DNA of 21,105 bases from an uncultured Roseburia sp. (GTDB lineage: Bacteria; Bacillota_A; Clostridia; Lachnospirales; Lachnospiraceae): NCBI GenBank assembly GCA_900753715.1, contig CAAEAE010000048.1, positions 1 to 21,105 of the forward strand, in the 5' to 3' direction. The notes below the pieces were generated by a model. The model had not been told where the DNA came from. It was given only the letters and a program-made list of their open reading frames with translations, and did not search any database. A program made the translations under genes and the position numbers. Below, one piece after another: positions 1-7,857 of this stretch (positions are counted from its first letter, which is position 1; the number at the start of each line of letters is the position of its first letter).

Positions 1-1
1 G

Positions 2-85
2 GAAAAGACCGGAAGAGAAGAATTCGAAGCGTTGTTTGACAGTAGAGAAATTTGTAAACAGGATAATCATGTGATGGAAAACTGA
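2..85 (+). CDS. 3' end of an upstream gene (partial, unidentified)
   Basis: An open frame enters from the window edge and gives 27 codons ending in TGA at 83-85; the visible tail ends in REICKQDNHVMEN. It is charged and carries no motif I recognise, so no function is offered. It is followed after about 30 bases by a hairpin terminator that would serve it and, in the other direction, the LacI-type regulator. With so few codons it could be chance, but its position just before a convergent terminator supports a real gene end. Confidence 0.4.
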   Translation, partial: EKTGREEFEALFDSREICKQDNHVMEN

Positions 86-113
86 ATTTGCAGTTGAACT
101 GTTACAGAATATA

Positions 114-170
114 AACTGCCATAACAACAGAGGTACGGTAGAAAACCATCTCTGTTATGGCAGTTATTTT
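114..170. terminator. Convergent (bidirectional) hairpin terminator
   Basis: AACTGCCATAAC followed by AGAG (left arm, 114-132, with a 3-base AAC bulge) pairs with CTCTGTTATGGCAGTT (150-165), giving about 16 base pairs. ATTTTA follows on the plus strand, and the minus-strand side runs into an A/T-rich stretch. It lies between a plus-strand gene end and the minus-strand regulator stop at 169-171, so it probably serves both. Confidence 0.75.
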
Positions 171-1191
171 ATGCCTTTTGTCCGGTGGTAGATCTCAGGA
201 TCAGTGACGGCTCAATAACAATATGTTCGATCTGCTGACGGGAGTTGGATTTTGAAGCATTAATCTGATGCTGTATAATACGTATACAGTTTTCGGCCAG
301 TGCCTTAGCATCCTGTGAAACTGTGGAAAACGGGAGATAGGATTCCCTGGAAACAGGTGCGTTATCAAAACCGATAATTTCATATTCGTCAGGGATGCTT
401 TTGCCATGTTTTAATAATATGTTGATAAAGATGCTGGCATAAGTATCCGAAGACCAAAAGATTCCTTTTTTTTGCCCTTTATAGTCTTTTTCTATATTGT
501 CATAGATTGTTTCTATTTTCTGGTATAATTTATCATAAGAATGAGGAAAGTCTTCCTGATATATTTTATAATTGGAATGATGGGATTCACATAAATCGAT
601 AAAGCCACGAATACGCTGATAACCAGGTGCCATTTCATGATCTTTCGTATTTACGTGAATCAGGACATCGCAGTTGTCTCTGATAAATTGTTCTGCAGCT
701 AACCTTCCTCCGTAGAAGTTATCGGTATTAACGCTGCTGATATATTGGTCTTCACGTTCAATGGAAACGACAGGAATTCCGATTTCCTTTAGTTCCTCAG
801 AAGGGAGATTGTGGCTTAATTCTATTAATCCTTCAATTTTATAAGATAATAATTCACGGATATATTTTCTTTCCTTATCTGGATCTTCTTTTCCAAGAAA
901 AATAATAAACTTATATCCATATGTGGTATAGGTGTCAATCAGGTGTTGAACAATGCTGCTGTAAAACTGATGCTCAAAATGAGGAATAATGATACCGATA
1001 AATTCTGATTTACCGTTTGCCAGAATTCTGGCCACCTTATTATTTTTATAATTTAGTGCTTCCAGGGCATCTGAAATAATCTTTCGGTTTTGCAGGGTGA
1101 CGCTTTCCGGATTATTGAAATAACGTGAAATGGTTGTTTTTGAAAAATGTGTGTAGGCTGCAATATCGTCAAAAGTGACTTTGGATCCCAT
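169..1191 (-). CDS. LacI-family transcriptional regulator, likely controls the fructan operon
   Basis: A 340-residue LacI/GalR repressor, the usual family length. Residues 5-26 form the N-terminal helix-turn-helix (VTFDDIAAYTHFSKTTISRY), with the recognition helix around SKTTISRYF. The hinge helix NKVARILANGKS (51-62) has the conserved leucine that wedges into the central CpG of LacI operators. A periplasmic-binding-like effector domain follows, ending with the typical IIGFDN and PFSTVSQD segments. The frame is open 21 codons further upstream (to 1254). I chose the ATG at 1189-1191 because AAAGG lies 8-9 bases before it and the domain starts directly there. It is divergent from the sugar-uptake operon, and two AACCGGTT operators lie between them, so repression of that operon released by an imported sugar is the likely role. 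Effector identity is inferred only from the neighbours (a fructose-type sugar or phosphate). Confidence 0.9.
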   Translation of the reverse strand: MGSKVTFDDIAAYTHFSKTTISRYFNNPESVTLQNRKIISDALEALNYKNNKVARILANGKSEFIGIIIPHFEHQFYSSIVQHLIDTYTTYGYKFIIFLGKEDPDKERKYIRELLSYKIEGLIELSHNLPSEELKEIGIPVVSIEREDQYISSVNTDNFYGGRLAAEQFIRDNCDVLIHVNTKDHEMAPGYQRIRGFIDLCESHHSNYKIYQEDFPHSYDKLYQKIETIYDNIEKDYKGQKKGIFWSSDTYASIFINILLKHGKSIPDEYEIIGFDNAPVSRESYLPFSTVSQDAKALAENCIRIIQHQINASKSNSRQQIEHIVIEPSLILRSTTGQKA

Positions 1192-1252
1192 AAGTACCTG
1201 CCTTTCTTCTGTATCTACACTATGGATAATATCATACTGCTTACTGAAAACC

Positions 1253-1279
1253 AATTACTTATTTCATAATAAGTAAATT
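1253..1279. repeat. A/T-rich inverted repeat in the regulator's 5' leader
   Basis: AATTACTTATT (1253-1263) and AATAAGTAAATT (1268-1279) are inverted copies with one extra T, separated by TCAT. It sits between the predicted minus-strand transcription start near 1283 and the regulator's ATG at 1191. It could form a leader hairpin or be a second protein-binding site. No function is claimed. Confidence 0.35.
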
Positions 1280-1289
1280 GTTATATCTT

Positions 1290-1317
1290 ATTTTACCACT
1301 CATTCTTAAAATGTAAA
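1290..1317 (-). promoter_or_regulatory. Candidate sigma-A promoter of the LacI-type regulator
   Basis: On the minus strand TTTACA (1317-1312) is followed after 16 bases by TAAAAT (1295-1290), with a predicted start near 1283. An AACCGGTT operator lies 8 bases upstream of the -35 box, so autoregulation is plausible. The surroundings are very A/T-rich, so chance matches are possible. Confidence 0.45.
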
Positions 1318-1323
1318 GTGCAA

Positions 1324-1337
1324 AATAACCGGTTACT
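1324..1337. promoter_or_regulatory. LacI-type operator O1 (AATAACCGGTTACT)
   Basis: A 10-bp perfect palindrome TAACCGGTTA (1326-1335) with the central CG typical of LacI-family sites. It shares its 11-base string TAACCGGTTAC with the second site at 1467-1478. It lies immediately upstream of the regulator's predicted promoter, 142 bp centre to centre from the other site. Confidence 0.7.
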
Positions 1338-1420
1338 TTAAAAATATAAATAAAATATATTCAAAATATACAAATATAGAACGACAATATTGTATAAAAT
1401 GTAAAATTTGCAAAAGCATA

Positions 1421-1449
1421 TTTACATATTTCTGTTGATGATGTATTAT
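1421..1449 (+). promoter_or_regulatory. Sigma-A promoter of the GH172-GH32 operon
   Basis: TTTACA (1421-1426), a 17-base spacer, then TATTAT (1444-1449): near-consensus boxes with ideal spacing. The expected transcription start is about 1456, so the operator at 1467-1478 would lie around +11 to +22, where a bound repressor blocks initiation or early elongation. Confidence 0.75.
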
Positions 1450-1466
1450 CTAGTCAAGAAAAGAAA

Positions 1467-1478
1467 GTAACCGGTTAC
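1467..1478. promoter_or_regulatory. LacI-type operator O2 (GTAACCGGTTAC)
   Basis: A 12-bp perfect palindrome with central CG, placed just downstream of the predicted start of the operon and 50 bases before the first start codon. It is the better of the two copies in this intergene and the likely main repression site of the divergently encoded LacI-family protein. Confidence 0.78.
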
Positions 1479-1528
1479 CTAAAAACAACTATGAGTAAAT
1501 GCCATGATAAATGGAAGAAAGGGAAATT

Positions 1529-2992
1529 ATGAGAAAGAGACTACTGAAATTAACTTCAATGGTATTAGCTGGAACCATGCTGGTCAGCATGGCAACAGGA
1601 TGTGGTTCGTCCAACACAACAACAGAAACAGCAGCGACTACAGAAACGACTGATGAGGTGACCGCTTCCTCTACAGAAGAAACATCAACAGATGGAGAAG
1701 CACCAGTTTATGGGGACAATCTGGTATGGGATGGTAATGTACCTGTAAATAATGGAGAGGATGTTTCTCTTTTGGTTTATGCACCCAGTGGAACAATTGG
1801 TGATTACTATGTTGAGTGGGCAAATAACTATATGCAGTTACGACCTAATGTAAAGATTGATATACAGCTTCAGACAGAAGATGTTGCCCAAAAAGTTATT
1901 CTGGAAACCCAGAATGGGACAGCACCGGATATGTTCTCAACACATAATGGCTGGAATACTGCAATTGTTAATACTTGTGGTATGCCGTGGACACAGGACA
2001 GGTTTAACATAGATGGACTATTAAAAGATTATGTTGGACTGGAGCAGTTTAAGTATAACGACAATATTTATTATATTCCTTATGGCATTATGACAAGTGG
2101 TATCTTTTATGACAAGGATCAGTGGGCAGAAGCAGGTCTGACAGAAGAAGATATTCCTAAAACGTGGGATCAGTTGATTGCAGTAGCCCAGAAGCTTACA
2201 AAAGTAGATGATAATGGAAAGATGACAGTGGCAGGTTTCGGTTTTAATGGAAATATATCTTTCCTGCTGGAAACCTTAAACTATGAAAAAGGACTTCCGA
2301 TGTTCGACAAAGAAGGAACTCCCATCATCGATGATCCGATTGTTGCTGAGAATATTCAGTTTATTCAAAAGCTGTATGATGAATACAAAGTAAACGACAG
2401 AAATTTTGATACGGCTGCCAATACATTTGCAACCGGCGAGTCAGCCATGATTTACAACTGGGGATGGTTAACTTACTCACTCAAATCTACTGCCCCGGAT
2501 AAGAACATTGGATATTTCCAGACACCTTCCTTTGTTGAAGGAGAGGTTTGCCCTGCATATGGCCGTAACGGAGGGGACTCTTCTCTGGCTGTTAGTGCTA
2601 CTTTGAAGGATGAGGCAAAGATTGAGGCGGCATTTGATTTCCTGACATATTTACTGGCAAATGATGATGCGGTATATGAATTTGATGAACTGTTAAGTAT
2701 GTATCCACGTAAGATTTCGTTAAGAGAAAATCAGGAAAAAATTGATGGAAATGTTGTATTCAAAGAATTAAAGAATTATGTGGATCGTACGGTCTGGCCA
2801 GGTCCTGTACCCGGATCTTATGCTGATAACAATTATATTACCTATGTTGTGGATCCGATTTTTAAGGAGAATGCAGATATTGCATCGACTTTGACATCAG
2901 CACAGAAAGTGTGCTCAGATGCACTGGCAGAAGAAGGCAATTGGTTCTTCTCAGAGAGAGATTATCAATATGCAAGTGAATTTATCAAATAG
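1529..2992 (+). CDS. Lipoprotein sugar-binding protein of a CUT1 ABC importer (operon 1)
   Basis: An extracellular solute-binding protein (family 1) of 487 residues that captures an oligosaccharide and hands it to the permeases encoded next. It has a lipoprotein signal: MRKR, a hydrophobic stretch, then the lipobox-like SMATGC with Cys25 as the lipidated residue. A Thr/Ser/Glu-rich linker (about 27-55) precedes the two-lobed binding fold, which opens with VSLLVYAPSGTIGDYYVEW. The frame is open from 1511, but the ATG at 1529 is preferred: AAAGGG lies 6 bases upstream and the signal peptide then begins with its charged residues. It is the first gene after the operator and promoter, as usual for the most highly expressed component. 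The ligand cannot be read from sequence; the downstream GH172, GH32 and fructokinase argue for a small fructan or difructose anhydride. Confidence 0.9.
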   Translation: MRKRLLKLTSMVLAGTMLVSMATGCGSSNTTTETAATTETTDEVTASSTEETSTDGEAPVYGDNLVWDGNVPVNNGEDVSLLVYAPSGTIGDYYVEWANNYMQLRPNVKIDIQLQTEDVAQKVILETQNGTAPDMFSTHNGWNTAIVNTCGMPWTQDRFNIDGLLKDYVGLEQFKYNDNIYYIPYGIMTSGIFYDKDQWAEAGLTEEDIPKTWDQLIAVAQKLTKVDDNGKMTVAGFGFNGNISFLLETLNYEKGLPMFDKEGTPIIDDPIVAENIQFIQKLYDEYKVNDRNFDTAANTFATGESAMIYNWGWLTYSLKSTAPDKNIGYFQTPSFVEGEVCPAYGRNGGDSSLAVSATLKDEAKIEAAFDFLTYLLANDDAVYEFDELLSMYPRKISLRENQEKIDGNVVFKELKNYVDRTVWPGPVPGSYADNNYITYVVDPIFKENADIASTLTSAQKVCSDALAEEGNWFFSERDYQYASEFIK

Positions 2993-3032
2993 CTAAGTTG
3001 TGAGAATAACAGAAATTATGGGAGAAAAACAT

Positions 3033-3920
3033 ATGATTAGCAGACAACGAAAAAAAAGTATACGAAGTGGTCAGAAGATGATGGTTTATATTGTTGTGAC
3101 GGCACTTATATTATTTTATGGCATATTTGTATTCTTCCCGATGATTTATGCCTTGGTAGGAAGCTTCTTTAACTGGAATATTGCCAGGGGCACATTCACA
3201 TTTAATGGGCTTGACAACTATATTAGTATTTTCAGTGCACCAAAATTCAGGGCAGGAATTATTAATTCTGTTATTTTTTCGGTGATTGCAACCATCCTCA
3301 GGTGTTTCCTGGGGATGGTCATAGCAGTCATGATTTATTTTTCTTCCCAAAAGCTGAAGGAATTTTACAGGACGGCTTTTTTTCTTCCTATTGTAATTTC
3401 AATGGTTGCAGCTTCTTATGTATGGAAATGGTTTTTTGATGCCCAAAATGGTATCTTCAACTGGCTGTTAAGCGTGATAGGTGTCAGTGGCCCTAACTGG
3501 TTGAATGATAGCAGCTTTGCTCTGCCGGCCATTATTATAATGACCGTCTGGAAGGACGTTGGATTTGCTGTTGTTTTATACCTTGCAGGAATTTCTCAGG
3601 TTTCTCCGGCTATTTATGAGGCTGCCAAGGTAGATGGAGCAACGAAACCTCAGATCTTTCGGCATATTATGCTTCCTTTGCTGGGGGCAGTTACCACATT
3701 TTTACTAATTACTTCCATTATTGGTTATATCCAGTCGTTTGATCAGTTTTTTGTCATGACAGAAGGCGGACCTGGAACATCAAGTTATGTAATGGGGCTT
3801 TATCTGTACGAGACAGCATTTAAGAGCTATGACTTTGGTAAAGCATCTGCAGTTTCATTTGTAATGTTTTTTGTTATTTTGATTTTGACACTGCTTAATT
3901 CAAAAAAGAAGAATGCATAG
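3033..3920 (+). CDS. CUT1 ABC sugar permease, MalF/LacF type (operon 1)
   Basis: A 295-residue integral membrane permease of the binding-protein-dependent (MalF-like) family with six hydrophobic segments, the first at about 16-40. The cytoplasmic EAA loop that docks the ATPase is EAAKVDGATKPQIFRHIMLP at 196-215, with the invariant Gly at 202. A GTG at 3000 also opens the frame. The ATG at 3033 is better supported because GGGAG lies 8 bases before it and the protein then starts with a short basic tail. It follows the binding protein by 40 bases and precedes its partner permease by 12, so the three form one importer. No ATPase gene is present in the operon. Confidence 0.92.
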   Translation: MISRQRKKSIRSGQKMMVYIVVTALILFYGIFVFFPMIYALVGSFFNWNIARGTFTFNGLDNYISIFSAPKFRAGIINSVIFSVIATILRCFLGMVIAVMIYFSSQKLKEFYRTAFFLPIVISMVAASYVWKWFFDAQNGIFNWLLSVIGVSGPNWLNDSSFALPAIIIMTVWKDVGFAVVLYLAGISQVSPAIYEAAKVDGATKPQIFRHIMLPLLGAVTTFLLITSIIGYIQSFDQFFVMTEGGPGTSSYVMGLYLYETAFKSYDFGKASAVSFVMFFVILILTLLNSKKKNA

Positions 3921-3932
3921 GGGGTCGGTGTT

Positions 3933-4757
3933 ATGAGCAAAGCAAAGATATTTAATTTTCTGGTAAATGCGTTTTTAATGATTATGGCTCTGTCCATGAT
4001 ACTGGTATTTGTTGTTTTAATTATCGGCTCATTTAAACCTAATTCGGATTTGCTGAAAATCCCGGATGGATTTTTGAATCTAGACTTTACGTTAGATAAC
4101 TATAAGGCGGTTTTTTCAAAACTGGATTTCCTCAGAGTTACCTTTAATTCTATGTTTCTCGCAGTTATAAGGGTGGTTGTTGTGCTATACACAAGCGCAA
4201 TAGCTGCATATGTACTGGAAAAAATGGAGTTTAAAGGGAAACATCTTTTGTTTGCTGCGATTTTAAGTACCATGATGATTCCGTGGACGGTAACCCTTGT
4301 TCCCAAGTATCAGCTGATGTCATGGTTTAAATGGCTGAACAGTTATAATGCATTGATTATTCCGTTTTTATTTGATACGTTTGGTATTTTTATGTTAAAA
4401 CAGTTCCTAAATGGAATACCGGATTATTTTGTTGAAGCAGGGAGAATTGACGGAGCTTCTGAATTTTATATATTTCATAGATTGGTATTACCCCAGATGA
4501 AGGGGGGATTGGCTTCTCTGGGTATTTTGAAAGCATTGGATTGCTGGAATGACTTTATGTGGCCATATCTGGTGTTAAACAGACCGGAAAAATTTACACT
4601 GCCTATTGCTTTGAAGTCTTTGTCTAACAGTTATTGGAATGATTTTTCATGGATGCTTACAGGAATTACAATTTCGATGATTCCAGTGGTAATTTTATAT
4701 CTGTTCTTTAAGGATAAATTAATTGAAGGAATGGCTTTTGCAGGCACAGCAAACTAA
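3933..4757 (+). CDS. CUT1 ABC sugar permease, MalG/LacG type (operon 1)
   Basis: A 274-residue second permease subunit of the same importer. It has six membrane segments and the MalG-type N-terminus (LVFVVLIIGSFKPNSDLL). The EAA loop is EAGRIDGASEFYIFHRLVLP at 168-187, with the conserved Gly at 174. The C-terminus is KLIEGMAFAGTAN, the usual IxGxxxGAxKG-like end region of this family in weakened form. Its ribosome binding site is an unusual run of five G (AGGGGGT) 8 bases before the ATG, a possible pairing partner for the C-rich RNA candidate at 8947-9041. The gene sits 22 bases upstream of the GH172 gene. Confidence 0.92.
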   Translation: MSKAKIFNFLVNAFLMIMALSMILVFVVLIIGSFKPNSDLLKIPDGFLNLDFTLDNYKAVFSKLDFLRVTFNSMFLAVIRVVVVLYTSAIAAYVLEKMEFKGKHLLFAAILSTMMIPWTVTLVPKYQLMSWFKWLNSYNALIIPFLFDTFGIFMLKQFLNGIPDYFVEAGRIDGASEFYIFHRLVLPQMKGGLASLGILKALDCWNDFMWPYLVLNRPEKFTLPIALKSLSNSYWNDFSWMLTGITISMIPVVILYLFFKDKLIEGMAFAGTAN

Positions 4758-4779
4758 ATTTAAGATTCAGAGGTGAAAT

Positions 4780-6381
4780 ATGAAATTAACATACCAGGAT
4801 TTATTAGAAAAAATGACAAATATGGAAATGCTTGCCATTCCTCCTGAAAAAGGAGAGATGGGAGGAAATTTCTCAAGCTATGACCGGAATTCATCCTATG
4901 ATCCTTCAACAGATACTTACAGCCAATGGGGAGCAAACAGAGATTGTGATGGGTATATTCGTATGGAAAAGGATCGTCTTGTGGCATTTGAAATGGAAGG
5001 TCCCGGGGTGATCTGGCGGATCTGGAGTGCAAATCCACAGGAGGGGCACATCAGAATCTATACAGAGAATGAGCAAAAAGAGAAAATGGATATGCCATTT
5101 CGAAAACTGTTTGAGAGATATGCCTATGATGAAAGCAGAGTGGAGTGGCCAGCTAATTTTCCCGAATTGATGCCGATCTTATCAAGGGGTAGAAACCGGT
5201 TTATTCCAATTCCTTTTAATCATTACTGTAAAGTTACTTTGGATCCTGGATGGGGTGAATTTTATCACATCACTTATACTAAATTTCCATCATGTGTGGA
5301 GCTTCCTGAATACTCGTTGGATATGGAAATTGAAGTCCAAACAGCGCTTGCTGTACTGGATCGAAAGTTTTATTTAAGAGGTAAGGAAGCGTATGAAGCA
5401 AATCAGCTTGAAAATACTTTGGTTGAAAATCTGACGTTGAACTGCGAGGCTGGAGAACAAAAGATTCTTTATCAGTCAGATAAGCCTTTGGCAATTAGTG
5501 GAATCTGGCTTCTTGCAGACGAAAAGCAATGTGCCTGGGAAGATCTGGAGAAGCTTCGAATGGAGATATACTGGGATGGTGAAAAGGAAAAGAGTGTGTC
5601 GTGCAGTTTGGCCTCCTTTTTTGGAGTTATAAAGGAATCCTGTGAATACCGTTCCTGGCCAGTTTCCAAGACTGAAAGAGAATGTGCAGCGTTTTGGTAT
5701 ATGCCATGTAAATCAGTTATTATTAAAATTATAAATAATCATAATATAAAGCTCAGATTGGATTTTAGAATCCGTTATGCAGATATATCCATGGATGAGG
5801 CAGAACAGCTTATGAGGTTTCATGCAAAAGAGCATGGAACAGAATTCGCTTATCTTGAAAAGGAACGTTTTGAAAAATCAGGTGACAGATGGCCGGATTG
5901 GCCGGTTTTATTATGCAAAGGGAGGGGCCGTTTTTGCGGTATGCATCTTGTGGTGGATAATCATTTTGTAAAACCTGAAAATGAAGCAGAAGAATGGTGG
6001 TATGGCATTGCGGATAACAAAACCATTGATTGGTGGTGGGGGGAAGGTGACGAAAAATTTTTTGTTGATGGTGAAAAATTTCCTTCTTCTTTTGGAACCG
6101 GAAGTGAAGATTATATAGGATATGCCTGGGCGGCTGAACCTCCACATGTATATTTTGATAGTGCATATGCTGTGCAGAATGCAGTCCCACTGGATGGAAA
6201 CGGAAACACTTCTCTGTTGCGTTTTCATATATGTGATGCAATTCCTTTTCAAAATCAGTTTGAAGGTTTTCTGGAAAAATATAATGATAACGGATGGGCA
6301 GTGAATGCAACATGTGAATATACAGTTACACCTTTTTGGTACGTTTTACATGATGGAAATCAGGTAGATCCATATCAATAA
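4780..6381 (+). CDS. DUF2961 / GH172 glycoside hydrolase, probable difructose dianhydride I hydrolase or alpha-D-fructofuranosidase
   Basis: A 533-residue DUF2961 protein, now CAZy family GH172, whose founding member is the Bifidobacterium dentium difructose dianhydride I synthase/hydrolase (alphaFFase1). Other members are D-arabinofuranosidases. Seen here: the N-terminal block EGPGVIWRIWSANP with IRIY (about 72-93), the middle block MEIYWDGEKEKSV...FFGV, and the C-terminal core WWWGEGDEKFFVDGE (418-432) then FGTGSEDYIGYAW (438-450), ending RFHICDAIPF. Two acidic candidates, Glu422 and Glu443, are 21 residues apart. From memory the alphaFFase1 catalytic pair is Glu270/Glu291, the same spacing. 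There is no signal peptide, so it acts in the cytoplasm on imported substrate. It is preceded by AGAGGTGA and lies between the importer and a GH32 enzyme. That context favours alpha-fructofuranosyl substrates over D-arabinofuranosyl ones, but this is inference. Confidence 0.85.
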   Translation: MKLTYQDLLEKMTNMEMLAIPPEKGEMGGNFSSYDRNSSYDPSTDTYSQWGANRDCDGYIRMEKDRLVAFEMEGPGVIWRIWSANPQEGHIRIYTENEQKEKMDMPFRKLFERYAYDESRVEWPANFPELMPILSRGRNRFIPIPFNHYCKVTLDPGWGEFYHITYTKFPSCVELPEYSLDMEIEVQTALAVLDRKFYLRGKEAYEANQLENTLVENLTLNCEAGEQKILYQSDKPLAISGIWLLADEKQCAWEDLEKLRMEIYWDGEKEKSVSCSLASFFGVIKESCEYRSWPVSKTERECAAFWYMPCKSVIIKIINNHNIKLRLDFRIRYADISMDEAEQLMRFHAKEHGTEFAYLEKERFEKSGDRWPDWPVLLCKGRGRFCGMHLVVDNHFVKPENEAEEWWYGIADNKTIDWWWGEGDEKFFVDGEKFPSSFGTGSEDYIGYAWAAEPPHVYFDSAYAVQNAVPLDGNGNTSLLRFHICDAIPFQNQFEGFLEKYNDNGWAVNATCEYTVTPFWYVLHDGNQVDPYQ

Positions 6382-6394
6382 TCGGAGGAATATG

Positions 6395-7855
6395 ATGAGT
6401 CAGTTGTTAGAAAAAGCAAGAGAATTTGAACAGAAAGAAATAAATAAAATCAACATGGAGGAACGTCCGGTCTTTCATTTTTCCAATCCGGTCGGCTGGA
6501 TGAATGACCCGAATGGATTTTCGGATTATCAGAAGGAACATCATTTATTCTTTCAGTATTATCCATATGAAACCTGTTGGAATTCTATGCACTGGGGACA
6601 TGCAAAGAGTAAAGATTTTATTAAGTGGGAGTATTTACCTGCGGCGCTTGCTCCGGATCAGGAATACGACAGCTATGGTGTATTTTCCGGAAGTGCAATA
6701 GAAGATAAAGGAAAGCAGGTATTGGTATATACCGGAGTGAATGAAGTCTTGAAGGATGGGAAAGCATATGCCCGTCAGAATCAATGTGTAGCAATAGGTG
6801 ATGGTATTAATTATCAAAAAATTTCTTGTAATCCTGTAGTACGTTCTGATATGTTACCGGAAGGAAGCAGCAGGGAAGATTTCCGTGATCCCAAGATATG
6901 GAAAGAAGAAGATAAATACTATATGGTGGTTGGCAGCAGGGGAAGTGACGGAAGCGGGCAGGTCGCATTGTTCTCAGCAGATCGGCTTGATTCGTGGAAA
7001 TTTGTCGGAATTATAGACAAAAGTGCAAATGAATTGGGAAAAATGTGGGAATGTCCGGATTTTTATCATTTGGAAGAGAAATATGTATTAATGGTTTCGC
7101 CACAGGAAATGGAAGCGAAGGAACGGGAATTTCATAGTGGAAACAATTCTGTGTTTCTGATTGGAACCTATTGCAAATGTAATTATAAATTTAACCGTGA
7201 AAAAATACAAAATGTAGATTACGGATTAGATTTTTATGCTCCCCAGACGATGCAGACAGAGGATGGAAGAAGAATATTAATTGGCTGGATGCAATCATGG
7301 GATAATCCGATATATCAGGACATCCATGCCTGGTCTGGTATGATGACAATACCGCGTGAACTCACGATAAAGGAAGGGCATGTCTGCCAGTGGCCGGTAA
7401 GGGAGTTGGAAAAATACCGGACAGGTAAAGTATCATATGAGAGTGTTGTGGTTGGAAAGGAATTAAGTCTGGCTGATATTGAAGGAAGAAGTATTGATAT
7501 GGAAATTCAGCTGACAGGAGATACATATCAAAAATACAGAATGAAACTGGCAGCAGGTGACAGCCGGTATTCTGAAATTATCTATAATAGAAAAGAAAAA
7601 GTACTTACATTCGACCGTACATATTCCGGATTGAAAAGGGATGCTACCAGTATGCGTAGTATGTATGTAGAAGAAGAGAATGGAATGTTAAGTCTCAGGG
7701 TATTAGTGGACAGGTATTCTGTGGAAATCTTTGTAAATAACGGAGAGCAAGTGATGACTTCGCTGATCTATACACCCTTAAGTGAAAATTCCATATCTTT
7801 TTCCTGTGAGGGTGAGGCTTGTATGAATATTACCAAGTATAATATTGAGGTATGA
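6395..7855 (+). CDS. GH32 beta-fructofuranosidase (sucrose/inulo-oligosaccharide hydrolase)
   Basis: A 486-residue GH32 enzyme that hydrolyses terminal beta-D-fructofuranosyl bonds (sucrose, inulobiose, short fructans). All three family hallmarks are visible (numbers from the first of two adjacent ATGs at 6392): WMNDPNG with nucleophile Asp39, FRDP with Asp166 stabilising the transition state, and WECPDF with acid/base Glu220. A five-bladed propeller region is followed by the C-terminal beta-sandwich, seen in LRVLVDRYSVEIFVNNGEQV. No signal peptide, hence cytoplasmic. GGAGG at 6384-6388 lies 6 bases before the second ATG (6395) and 3 before the first, so I take the second. It starts 13 bases after the GH172 stop and overlaps the kinase frame by ATGA. 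Product fructose would go to the kinase encoded next. Confidence 0.93.
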   Translation: MSQLLEKAREFEQKEINKINMEERPVFHFSNPVGWMNDPNGFSDYQKEHHLFFQYYPYETCWNSMHWGHAKSKDFIKWEYLPAALAPDQEYDSYGVFSGSAIEDKGKQVLVYTGVNEVLKDGKAYARQNQCVAIGDGINYQKISCNPVVRSDMLPEGSSREDFRDPKIWKEEDKYYMVVGSRGSDGSGQVALFSADRLDSWKFVGIIDKSANELGKMWECPDFYHLEEKYVLMVSPQEMEAKEREFHSGNNSVFLIGTYCKCNYKFNREKIQNVDYGLDFYAPQTMQTEDGRRILIGWMQSWDNPIYQDIHAWSGMMTIPRELTIKEGHVCQWPVRELEKYRTGKVSYESVVVGKELSLADIEGRSIDMEIQLTGDTYQKYRMKLAAGDSRYSEIIYNRKEKVLTFDRTYSGLKRDATSMRSMYVEEENGMLSLRVLVDRYSVEIFVNNGEQVMTSLIYTPLSENSISFSCEGEACMNITKYNIEV

Positions 7856-7857
7856 TT

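Noticed and set aside
1192..1254. Upstream extension of the LacI-type regulator (start at 1254)
   Set aside because: Adds 21 residues before the helix-turn-helix; the internal ATG at 1189-1191 has a well-placed AAAGG and gives the normal family length.
1405..1425. Possible catabolite-repression (cre) site around TTTGCAAAAGCATA
   Set aside because: The central CG required by the cre consensus is absent; no better match was seen in either operon leader.
5193..5202. AAACCGGTTT palindrome resembling the LacI operators
   Set aside because: It lies inside the GH172 coding region, encodes ordinary residues (RNRF) and lacks the flanking TAAC/GTTA bases shared by the two intergenic sites.
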